NCBI GenBank assembly: GCA_016871775.1
Contig: VHCI01000011.1
Span: 1 to 48,112 of the forward strand
Length of the DNA: 48,112 nucleotides
Origin: Verrucomicrobiota bacterium
Lineage (GTDB): Bacteria; Verrucomicrobiota; Verrucomicrobiia; Opitutales; Opitutaceae
Direction: 5' to 3'
Below the pieces are notes generated by a model. It did no database searches. It was not told where the DNA came from and was given only the letters and a program-made list of their open reading frames with translations. This document shows, piece by piece, positions 34,899-42,861 of the stretch (position 1 is its first letter; every line of letters starts with the position of its first letter). The translations under genes were made by a program, and so were the position numbers.

Positions 34899-36500
34899 AT
34901 GAGCACCAATCCTCCGCTACCGACGCCGGGCGCCGCCGACTCTCTCGAGGCCTCGCTGCTGCGGGTGCTGATGGAGACCAGCCCGGACCGGATCTACTTC
35001 AAGGACCGCGAGAGCCGCTTTGTCCGCAACAGCCACGCGCACGCCCTTTCCCTCGGCGCGGCGTCGCCGGAGGAGTGCGTCGGCCGGACGGACTTCGATT
35101 ATTTCGCCCGCGAGCATGCGGAGCGCGCCTTCGCGGACGAGCAAGAGATCATCCGGAGCGGGCGACCGGTGATTGCGAAGGTCGAGCGGCTGACCCGCCG
35201 CGATGGCACCCAAGGCTGGGCTTCGAGCACCAAAATGCCCTGGCGCGACACCGCGGGCCGGATCATCGGGACCTTTGGCCTGACGAGGGATATCACCGCC
35301 GCGAAGGAGGCCGAGGAGCGGCTGAACGAGGAGCGCATCCTGCTGCGTACCATTATCGACCACCTCCCGAGCCGGCTGTACGTGAAGGACACTGCCTCGC
35401 GGTACGTCCTGAACAACCGCGCGCACTTGGCATCGCTCGGGGCGAGTTCGCCGGAGGAGGTGCGGGGCCGGACGACGCTGGACTGCTATCCCGGCGAGCG
35501 CGGGCGCCAGGCCCTCGCGGACGACCAGCAGGTGCTGGGTGGCGGACCCCCGATCATCAACCAGGAGAAGTCGGACTTCGGCCCGGCGGGCGACGTGCAC
35601 TGGTCGCTCGTCACAAAGGTGCTGTTCCGGGACGCGCGGGATCAGGTGGTGGGTCTGGTGGGCATCAGCCATGACATCACCCGGCGGAAGCGCGCCGAGG
35701 AGGAGTTGCGGCGGAGGAGCGCGGAGATGGAGGCGGATCTGGTGATGGCGCGGCAAGTGCAGGAGGCGTTTCTGGACCGGGCGCCCCCTCACTTTGCGGG
35801 CGGGCGGACCCCGGGGGCGAGCGCCCTGCGCTGCAGCCACCGATACCTGCCGACCGCGACCCTGGGCGGGGACTTCTTCACCCTGCTGAAACTCGGCGAG
35901 CGGCGCTGTGGGCTGCTGGTGTGCGATGTGATGGGCCACGGCGTGCGGGCGGGGCTGTTGACGGCCCTCCTGCGCGGTGTGGTTGAGGAGATGGGCCCGC
36001 GGGCGGGCGAGCCGCCGCACGTGTTGCGGGAGATCAATCGGAGCCTGATGCCCATCGTCGAGCAGACCGGCCAGCCGGTCTTCGCGACCGTCTTCTTCGG
36101 GGTGATCGACCTCGACGAGGGGACGCTGGTTTACAGCAACGCCGGCCACCCACCGCCGCTGCTGCGGGGGGCGGGCGGGACGATCCGGCGGCTGGCCCCC
36201 GAGGATCCGGAGCCGGCGGCGGGCCTGCTCGGGGACTTCTCGTACAGCCGCCACGAGGTGCCCTTCCCGGCCGAAAGCACCCTGCTGGCCTTCACCGACG
36301 GGGTGTTCGAAGCGGCGAACGCGGCGGGCGAATTCTTTGGCGTGGACCGGTTGCGGGACACCCTGGCGACGGCGCCGGCTGGGGCGGTGATCCCGGCGGT
36401 CCTCGAGCACGTGCGGGCGCACTGCGGCCGGGGCGAGTTCGAGGACGATGTGTGCCTCGTGTGCCTCGAGGCGGACTTCACCACGCCGGCGTCAGGATGA
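34899..36500 (+). CDS. PAS-PAS-PP2C (SpoIIE/RsbU-type) serine phosphatase
   Basis: 533 aa, cytoplasmic. Two PAS domains, about 20-140 (SPDRIYFKDRESRFVRNSHA) and about 150-265 (LPSRLYVKDTASRYVLNN), each end in a PAC-like GLTRDITAAKEAEE or GISHDITRRKRAEE. A coiled linker is followed by the SpoIIE/PP2C domain (about 300-530). Its metal-binding motifs are LGGDFFTLLKLG, LLVCDVMGHGVRAGLLTALL, YSNAGHPPPLL and LAFTDGVFEAANAAGE. Such enzymes dephosphorylate anti-sigma-factor antagonists in partner-switching cascades. No anti-sigma or antagonist gene is adjacent, so the target is unknown. Confidence 0.92.
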   Translation: MSTNPPLPTPGAADSLEASLLRVLMETSPDRIYFKDRESRFVRNSHAHALSLGAASPEECVGRTDFDYFAREHAERAFADEQEIIRSGRPVIAKVERLTRRDGTQGWASSTKMPWRDTAGRIIGTFGLTRDITAAKEAEERLNEERILLRTIIDHLPSRLYVKDTASRYVLNNRAHLASLGASSPEEVRGRTTLDCYPGERGRQALADDQQVLGGGPPIINQEKSDFGPAGDVHWSLVTKVLFRDARDQVVGLVGISHDITRRKRAEEELRRRSAEMEADLVMARQVQEAFLDRAPPHFAGGRTPGASALRCSHRYLPTATLGGDFFTLLKLGERRCGLLVCDVMGHGVRAGLLTALLRGVVEEMGPRAGEPPHVLREINRSLMPIVEQTGQPVFATVFFGVIDLDEGTLVYSNAGHPPPLLRGAGGTIRRLAPEDPEPAAGLLGDFSYSRHEVPFPAESTLLAFTDGVFEAANAAGEFFGVDRLRDTLATAPAGAVIPAVLEHVRAHCGRGEFEDDVCLVCLEADFTTPASG

Positions 36501-37020
36501 AGCTGCAGGCGGTGTTACCCTGCCTTCGTCATAGGCGGATCCCCGTTTCCAGCGCGAGCGCGGCGAAGGGTTCCCCGAACCGCGGTCGCAGGCGCACTGA
36601 CAGGGTCGCGAACGGACAGCCCAGTCGCAGTAGTGGGGGCGGATCGAAAACAGAGGGTCCGGCTCGGCCACGCGGGATCCGTGAGCAGGCCAAACCGGAG
36701 CGTCGTTGCTTCCATCTCCCAGGCGCGGCAGACCGGAAATCAGGACCACCGCATTCCTTTGCCCTTGCCAAACCGGTTCGGGGAGGCAGCGCCCTTTGCA
36801 CTCTGCCCCCCGCCCTGGATCAAACCTCCCGGAAGCGTTTCGCGATTGCTCCGCGGGTTGCAAGAACCCTCCTTGTCTCAGACTCCGCTGATATTGTTGC
36901 TTTTCAGTGTTTTCTCGGGCGGACTCAGTTTTTCGATCAGGGCCTTGCCCCTTCGCTCACCGGCGCATTCGGGCGCCAAGGCCGGCCCCCCCAGCCTTAG
37001 ACTTTCCCCCGCCCCACCCG
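36501..37020 (+). other. Intergenic stretch, likely TonB-receptor leader region
   Basis: Several open frames exist on both strands, but none has family resemblance or neighbour-like codon use. The last part (about 36860-36940) is less GC-rich and T-rich and is the likely promoter region of the TonB-dependent receptor; specific elements cannot be fixed. An in-frame open stretch ahead of the receptor start (from 36907) is not signal-peptide-like. Confidence 0.4.
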
Positions 37021-39447
37021 ATGCACCACCCACCTACCCGCCTCTGCCTGCTCCTCGCCGGGCTGCTTTCGCTCAGCGCCCAGGCGCAGACCACCCCCGC
37101 CTCGCCCGCCGCCGTCGACCGCGCCTCCGTCACCGTGACCAAGCCGGAAGCGAAAGAGGAGGTGATCCAGCAGGAAAAGGTTGTCGTGACCTCGTTCAAG
37201 CGGGCCCTCGAGGCGTACAAGGTCCCGATCAACGTCAGTGTCCTCACGGAGGACGCGCTGCGGGAGTACAACATCACGGACATTAAGCGGCTGATGGCGG
37301 AGAGCGAGGCCATCAACGCCCCCCTCAGCGGCGCGCGCTTCGCGGACAATGTGACGGTGCGCGGGCTCAACACGGGGAATGCCAACGCCAACAACTTGGA
37401 GCAGTTCGTGCGCTCCACCCTGTCCTACTATCTGGACGACACCCCGCTGCCGAACATCGGCTTCCGAATCAAGGATGTGGCGCGCGCGGAGACGCTGATT
37501 GGACCGCAGGGAACGCTGTACGGGGCGGGTTCGCTGGGCGGCACGATCCGCTACATCACCAACCAGCCCCGCTTCGGGAAGCTCGAAGGCCGGATCTCCG
37601 GCACCGTCTCAGAGACGAAGCACGGCGGCCTATCCTTCGATGCGGACACTGTGGTGAACGTGCCCCTGACGCCGAACCTCGCTCTGCGCGTTTCGCTCTC
37701 CCATCTGGACGAGGCCGGGTTCACCGACCGAGTCGTCTCGCGTCCGTGGGCGCCGACGCCGGCCTGGATCGGCACGCCCAACGCGGGGCAGCAGCGCTAT
37801 GAGGAGGATGACTGGCAGAGGGTCACCGGCGGGCGGGCCACGCTCCGCTGGAAGGCCACCCCCACCCTCACCCTGAGCGTCTCCCACGCGGAGCAGGCGC
37901 AGGACGCCCACGGCACCTCAGGCACGCAACTGTTCCCGATCGCGCGGAATCCCGAGCCGGGAGCGCCGACGCCGCTCGCCACCCGCCAAGTGTTCAACGA
38001 GCACACGATCATCTCCCCCAACGAGGAGTACGCGGACCGGCGCATCCGCATGGACTCGCTGGAACTCGACTGGGACCTAGGCTTCGCGCGTCTGGTCTCG
38101 TCGACGGGCGACTACACGGACCGGAAGCTGGGGCAGGCTGACTACACCGCGGCCGGGAACACCTACTACAACTACATCAGCCCGCAGCTGAACATCAACA
38201 ACGCCGCCTTCAACGGCCGACCCGCGTTCATCACCTTTGACAATTACCACCGCGGGCTCGTGCACGAGACGCGGCTGAGCTCGAAGGACGCCGCCGGTCC
38301 GGTCAGCTGGATCACCGGCCTGTTCTACACCAAGACCCGGCGCAGCCTGCGCTTCAGCGAGTACGTCCCGGGCCTGGACCTCGCCGGGGCGCGTTTCGTG
38401 GTCGCAGACCCAACGCGCCGGAATAACGAGGGCTACCGCGAGAACCAGCAGACCGACTACCAGGAGCGCGCGCTATTCGGGGAGGCGAACTTCCGATTTT
38501 CCCGCCTGTGGAATGTGACCGCTGGTCTGCGCAGCTTCAGCTACGAGGATGACGGTCTCTCCAACATCCGCGACTACACCGGACCGACGAGCCGCCTCAC
38601 CGAGCGCACCGAGTCCCAGAAGGGCCGGACCTACTTCAAGCTTAACTCCTCCTACCAGTTCTCGGACCAACTGCTGGGCTATGCCACCTTCTCCCAGGGT
38701 TACCGTCGCGGCGGGGCGAACGGGTTCCGCGACTATGCGGGCAAGGTCGTCAGCCCGCAGGCCCGCGCTTACGAGCCCGATTCGGTGAACAACTTCGAGG
38801 GCGGCCTGAAGGGATACCTGCTGAAGGGAGACCTTTACGTTCAGACGGCAGTGTACGAAATGCGGTGGAAGAACCCCCAAGTGGGCTTCAGTCAGACGAT
38901 CGACGACCTCTTCCCGATCAACGGTCTGGTCAACGGAGGCAACATCCGGTCCCGCGGCCTCGAGGCGGCATTCCGTTACCGGATCAACCGCCAGTGGAGC
39001 ATCAACTACAAGACCTCGACCACGAGCGCGCGATTCATAGAGCGGCGCGTGGTCCCGCTCTACACCGTGCCCAGCGGGGAGGATCTGATCACGACCGCCG
39101 GGCTCTCCACTTGGGGTGCGCCGAAGTGGAAGCACTTCGCCGGTCTGCGCTTCTCGACGCCGCTGCGGGAGGGACTCCAGCTGACGGCCTCCCTGCGGCT
39201 ACGACGCGTGGACAAGCTGCAGTGGAGCAGCGCGACCAACAACCTCTACCCGGCCTACACGAAGTACGATGCCAACGTGGGGCTTTACCGGGACAAGTGG
39301 GACCTCTCACTGTGGGTGGACAACCTGACGAACAACCGCGCCCTCGTTTCCAACAACGCGGGCACCAGCCAGAGCGGTCAGCTTGGCTCGCGGGCCATCT
39401 ACCTCCCTCCGATCACGATCGGCACGACGGTATCCTACCGCTGGTAA
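37021..39447 (+). CDS. TonB-dependent outer-membrane receptor
   Basis: 808 aa from the ATG at 37021, which opens a proper signal peptide (RLCLLLAGLLSLSAQA). A plug domain follows: KVVVTSFKRALEAYKVPINV (TonB-box/plug start), TVRGLNTGNANANNLEQFV and IGPQGTLYGAGSLGGTIRYI. The barrel runs to the aromatic C-terminus VSYRW. Plug motifs resemble siderophore/organic-nutrient receptors of the FecA/IroN class, but the ligand cannot be told from sequence. Nearby genes give no substrate clue; TonB/ExbBD are not in the window. Confidence 0.93.
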   Translation: MHHPPTRLCLLLAGLLSLSAQAQTTPASPAAVDRASVTVTKPEAKEEVIQQEKVVVTSFKRALEAYKVPINVSVLTEDALREYNITDIKRLMAESEAINAPLSGARFADNVTVRGLNTGNANANNLEQFVRSTLSYYLDDTPLPNIGFRIKDVARAETLIGPQGTLYGAGSLGGTIRYITNQPRFGKLEGRISGTVSETKHGGLSFDADTVVNVPLTPNLALRVSLSHLDEAGFTDRVVSRPWAPTPAWIGTPNAGQQRYEEDDWQRVTGGRATLRWKATPTLTLSVSHAEQAQDAHGTSGTQLFPIARNPEPGAPTPLATRQVFNEHTIISPNEEYADRRIRMDSLELDWDLGFARLVSSTGDYTDRKLGQADYTAAGNTYYNYISPQLNINNAAFNGRPAFITFDNYHRGLVHETRLSSKDAAGPVSWITGLFYTKTRRSLRFSEYVPGLDLAGARFVVADPTRRNNEGYRENQQTDYQERALFGEANFRFSRLWNVTAGLRSFSYEDDGLSNIRDYTGPTSRLTERTESQKGRTYFKLNSSYQFSDQLLGYATFSQGYRRGGANGFRDYAGKVVSPQARAYEPDSVNNFEGGLKGYLLKGDLYVQTAVYEMRWKNPQVGFSQTIDDLFPINGLVNGGNIRSRGLEAAFRYRINRQWSINYKTSTTSARFIERRVVPLYTVPSGEDLITTAGLSTWGAPKWKHFAGLRFSTPLREGLQLTASLRLRRVDKLQWSSATNNLYPAYTKYDANVGLYRDKWDLSLWVDNLTNNRALVSNNAGTSQSGQLGSRAIYLPPITIGTTVSYRW

Positions 39448-39477
39448 GGCTCCTCCGGCAGCGGGCCGGGCGCGGAG

Positions 39478-40002
39478 CTAAGTAGCTCGGGGTCCCTTCG
39501 GCCGGGCGGAAGGCAAGTCGGACCGGCGGCTGCGCGCGGCCTGCAGCGGTCGGCGCGGCCCCGCCGGGGACGCCCCCGCGTCCATGCCGGGCTCAGCGCC
39601 AACGGCGATCGCGAGAGAGCCGCGCTCGTGCCGTTCCTCCATTCGGCCCACCAGATTGCCATCGGGGTCGCGTACGAAAGCCGGCAAGAGTTCGTGATCC
39701 GACAACCGTGCCGCCAGCCCAGGCGCCCGCTCCGGAACCGCCCCACCCGCCACCACGCGCAGATCCTACTCCTCCAGTCCCGCAACCCGATACTATAACA
39801 CGGAGTTGCGCCCTGCCTCCCCCGTCCGATCCGGCACCGTGAGCATCAGCCAGACCGCGCCCAACCCGAGGAACGAAAGCCGGGCACCCGCATAAAAGAG
39901 CGGCCGCAGGCCCAGCACCTCCGCGAAAAACCGCTTCGCCACCGCCACATCCCGCACGGCGAGCGCCACCTGACCCAAATCCGGCACGAGGGAAGCATAC
40001 AT
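39478..40002 (-). pseudogene. Glyoxalase/VOC-fold gene with two in-frame stops
   Basis: The frame begins MYASLVPDLGQVALAVRDVA with the VOC beta-alpha pattern (RFFAEVLGLRPLFY, LSFLGLGAVWLML) and reaches NSVL. A TAG at 39795-39793 stops it. The frame continues YRVAGLEE, a second TAG (39768-39766), then DLRVVAGGAVPERAPG and LLPAFVRDPDGNLVGRMEER, the expected VOC second half with the metal-site strand. One substitution each (Tyr and Gln codons to TAG) would restore it. The tail past about 39640 is non-conserved. Both stops are in one frame, so simple sequencing indels do not explain them. Confidence 0.75.
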
Positions 40003-40024
40003 CGGTGAAACTGCGGTGGTACCC

Positions 40025-40489
40025 TCAGGGCACCGCCATCGTCACCCGGGCCTGACCGCCGCCGTGCAGCACCCGCACTCGGTCGCCGTCCCTAAACAGC
40101 CCCGTCGAGGCCTCCTGCACCACCGTCACCGTGCTGCCGTCCTCCAGCCGCACGGTGATTTCTTGCGCCCGCTGGCGCGTCGCCGCTTCCTCCACCGCCT
40201 GTCCCACCACCGCGCCAGCCACCGCTGCCGAGGCCTGCACCAGGGCGCCGCCCACGCCCCGGCCCCCGCTGCCCGCCGCCGCCCCCACCATCCCGCCGCC
40301 GAGGGTGCCGAGGCCAGTGCGCCGGCCCTCGATGTTCACCTCCCGCACGCTGGTGACCACGCCCAGGTCGCTCCGTTGCAGGACGTTCGCCTGCCCCGCG
40401 GGAACGACCCGGCGGGAGGACGGGAGCGTGCACCCCGCTAGGAAAAGGCCGGCGGCGCTCAGAAGCAGCGGGACGATCGTGGGGTTCAT
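40025..40489 (-). CDS. Glycine-zipper outer-membrane lipoprotein (SlyB/Pcp-like)
   Basis: 154 aa. The signal peptide ends in the lipobox LAGC (cleavage before Cys20), so the protein is lipidated. A glycine-zipper segment follows (GLGTLGGGMVGAAAGSGGRG and GALVQASAAVAGAVVGQAVE). The C-terminal SH3-like strand region (VRLEDGSTVTVVQE, GDRVRVLHGGG) matches SlyB-type envelope lipoproteins. It lies alone upstream (23 bases) of the VOC pseudogene. Function is envelope-structural by family; precise role unknown. Confidence 0.85.
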   Translation of the reverse strand: MNPTIVPLLLSAAGLFLAGCTLPSSRRVVPAGQANVLQRSDLGVVTSVREVNIEGRRTGLGTLGGGMVGAAAGSGGRGVGGALVQASAAVAGAVVGQAVEEAATRQRAQEITVRLEDGSTVTVVQEASTGLFRDGDRVRVLHGGGQARVTMAVP

Positions 40490-40544
40490 CCGCGGAGGGG
40501 GAACGAGGGACCTGAGGGCGTGGACGGCTTGGCGAGAATAAAAG

Positions 40545-42779
40545 TTACCCGGCCCGCCCGAAGAGCAAACGAAGGGAATTCAGGCACACGATTAGCGTGC
40601 TCCCCTCGTGGGCTGCGACGCCGATGGACAGCGGCACGGCTCCGATGGTGGTGGCTACGACCATCACGAGGACCACCCCGAGGGAGAGGGCCAAATTCTG
40701 GCGGATGATGGCGCGCGCCCGGCGGCTGAGCCGCGCCGCCGCGAGGAAGTTGTCGATGCGGTCGTGCATCAAAATCACCTCCGCCTGCTCGAGGGCCGCG
40801 TCGCTGCCGCGCGCCCCCATCGCCACACTGACGTCCGCGGCGGCCAGGCTGGGGGCGTCGTTGACCCCGTCCCCGACCATCGCGACCACCCGGCCCTCCG
40901 CACGCAGGGCCTGGATCGCGGCCACCTTGTCCTCGGGACTGAGGCCGGCGCGGACCTCGGAGACCCCGAGCTCACGCGCAACTGCCTCCGCGGCGTGGCG
41001 GCGGTCCCCAGTGAGCATCACCGTGCGGATGCCGGACCGGCGGAGTTCCGCAAGCACGCGGCGAGATTCGGCGCGGATCTGGTCCCGCAGCAGAAGGCGG
41101 CCGACTAGGTCGCGGCCGAGCACCCAGACCTCGCTCAGGTCGGCGTCAGCGGGCGGGAGCTGGCGCACCCAAGCGGCCAGGGGTCCGGCCTCGAGCAGTT
41201 CCCGGCGGCCGAGCAGGAGGGTGGACTCCCCCACCCGGCCCTGGAGGCCTTGGCCAGTGAGTGAGCGGAAGTCTTCGACTGGCAACTCGCGGATGCCGGC
41301 GGCCCGGGCGTGGCGGACGATGGCGCGCGCGATGGGGTGGTGGGACTTGGCCTCGAGGGCGTGCGCCAGTTCCAGCACCTCGCGTTCGCGGCCCGGCGGG
41401 AAGCTCTCGCAGCCGGCCACGGCGAGTTCCCCTGTCGTGAGCGTGCCCGTCTTGTCGAGGGCCACCGCGTCAATGTCGGCCAATCGCTCGATCGCGGCTC
41501 CCCCGCGGAAGAGCACCCCGTGGCGGGCACCCCAGGCGATCGCGGCCAGAATGGCGGAGGGGATCGAGAGGACGAGGGCGCAGGGGCTGGCGACGACCAT
41601 CAGGGTCATCCCCCGGTAAAAGGCGGAGCGCGTCTCGCCGTCCGGGGCGAACGCGGGCAGGCCGAAGCCGAGCCACCAGACGAGGAACATCAGGCCGGAG
41701 CCGCCGATGACCAGGTAGGTGTAGCCGGTGCCGAAGCGGTCCGTGAGGCGCTCGCTGGGGGCCTTAAGCCTCTGGGCGGTCTGGATAAGCCGGATGATGC
41801 GCTGGAGCGTGCTTTCTGCCGGGAGCCGGGTGACGTCGAAGTCGACCTGACCCCAGAGGTTGAGGGTACCGCTGTAGACGGGGTCGCCCGGAGCCTTGGG
41901 AACCGGGTTGGCCTCGCCGGTGAGGGCGGACTCGTCGCAGGCGCTGCGCCCGGCGGCCACGCGTCCGTCGGCGGCGAAGGCCTGGCCCGGGCGGACGCGC
42001 AGGCGCTGGCCGGGGCGCACCGCGTCGACCGAGACCCCGTGTTCGCCGCCGTCGGCATCGAGGAGCGTCGCCTGTTTCGGAGCGGATTTGAGCAGTGAGC
42101 CGACCTCGCGCTGGGTGCGGTGCAGGGCGTAGCCCTCCATCGCGCCGGAAGCGGAGAAGAGGAACAGGAGGAGCACGGCCTCGCCCCAGGCGCCGATGGC
42201 GACCGCGCCGGCCGCCACCGCGAGCATCAGGAAATGGATGTCGATCGCGCGCTTCCGGAGGGTTTCCCAAGTGTCGATCGCAGCGTCCCAGCCGCCGGCG
42301 AAGAGAGCGACGAGGAAGAGCCCGCGGGCGAGCCAGGGCCAGTCCGGGAGGAAGTGGCTGGCGGCGGAGGCGGCGAGGCCGGCGGCGCCGCAGAGCGTGG
42401 CCAGCAGGGCGAGGAGCTTCCATTCCTGTTCCTCGGGCGCGGGCTCAGCGCGGATCTCGGGCCACTCCATCTCGCGCCAGAGCCAGAGCTTCTCGGCGGT
42501 GGGCCCGGCGAGGCGGCCGAGTTCGGTCAACCCGCCCTCGCGCCGGAGGCGGAACCCGGCGGGCGCCGGCCCCGGGGTATCGACGCCGCGGGCGGCGACG
42601 GCGGCGATCGTGGCCGCGAGGCGTTCCTCCAGCCCTAGCACGGGATCGCGGCCCCAGGTGGCTACGGAGACTCGCCGCGAGGCGGGATCGATGCGGACCG
42701 CGTTGACGCCCGGCTCGTCGCGTAGGAAGCGAGCAAGGCCGGCGACCCAGTCCTCCCCCGCGCCCGGTTGCTCGATCAT
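40545..42779 (-). CDS. P1B-4-type heavy-metal transporting ATPase
   Basis: 744 aa from the ATG at 42779. It pumps a transition metal across the inner membrane. Motifs are the TGEA actuator loop (ALTGEANPVPKAPGD, 285-299), SPC in TM6 (VVASPCALVLSIPSA, Ser398-Cys400), phosphorylation site DKTGT (442-446), the SHHPIARAI nucleotide site and GDGVND hinge. HEGST lies near the C-terminus (724-728). SPC plus HEGST marks the P1B-4 subgroup (Co/Fe/Zn-type export in characterised members), not Cu (CPC). The N-terminus has a ferredoxin-like HMA-type fold (about 1-45) without the CxxC metal pair. Divergent from the DinG gene across 82 bases. Confidence 0.9.
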   Translation of the reverse strand: MIEQPGAGEDWVAGLARFLRDEPGVNAVRIDPASRRVSVATWGRDPVLGLEERLAATIAAVAARGVDTPGPAPAGFRLRREGGLTELGRLAGPTAEKLWLWREMEWPEIRAEPAPEEQEWKLLALLATLCGAAGLAASAASHFLPDWPWLARGLFLVALFAGGWDAAIDTWETLRKRAIDIHFLMLAVAAGAVAIGAWGEAVLLLFLFSASGAMEGYALHRTQREVGSLLKSAPKQATLLDADGGEHGVSVDAVRPGQRLRVRPGQAFAADGRVAAGRSACDESALTGEANPVPKAPGDPVYSGTLNLWGQVDFDVTRLPAESTLQRIIRLIQTAQRLKAPSERLTDRFGTGYTYLVIGGSGLMFLVWWLGFGLPAFAPDGETRSAFYRGMTLMVVASPCALVLSIPSAILAAIAWGARHGVLFRGGAAIERLADIDAVALDKTGTLTTGELAVAGCESFPPGREREVLELAHALEAKSHHPIARAIVRHARAAGIRELPVEDFRSLTGQGLQGRVGESTLLLGRRELLEAGPLAAWVRQLPPADADLSEVWVLGRDLVGRLLLRDQIRAESRRVLAELRRSGIRTVMLTGDRRHAAEAVARELGVSEVRAGLSPEDKVAAIQALRAEGRVVAMVGDGVNDAPSLAAADVSVAMGARGSDAALEQAEVILMHDRIDNFLAAARLSRRARAIIRQNLALSLGVVLVMVVATTIGAVPLSIGVAAHEGSTLIVCLNSLRLLFGRAG

Positions 42780-42861
42780 CACGGCAAAGTGCGGGGGAGG
42801 GCGGCGGGCGGCAATTTCAATTGCGGGCGGCGGCAGGCCGGGGCTTCCTTTATCGCCCGCG

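Noticed and set aside
36492-36863. Minus-strand ORFs between the phosphatase and the TonB receptor
   Set aside because: Several overlapping frames of similar length with no preferred one and no similarity.
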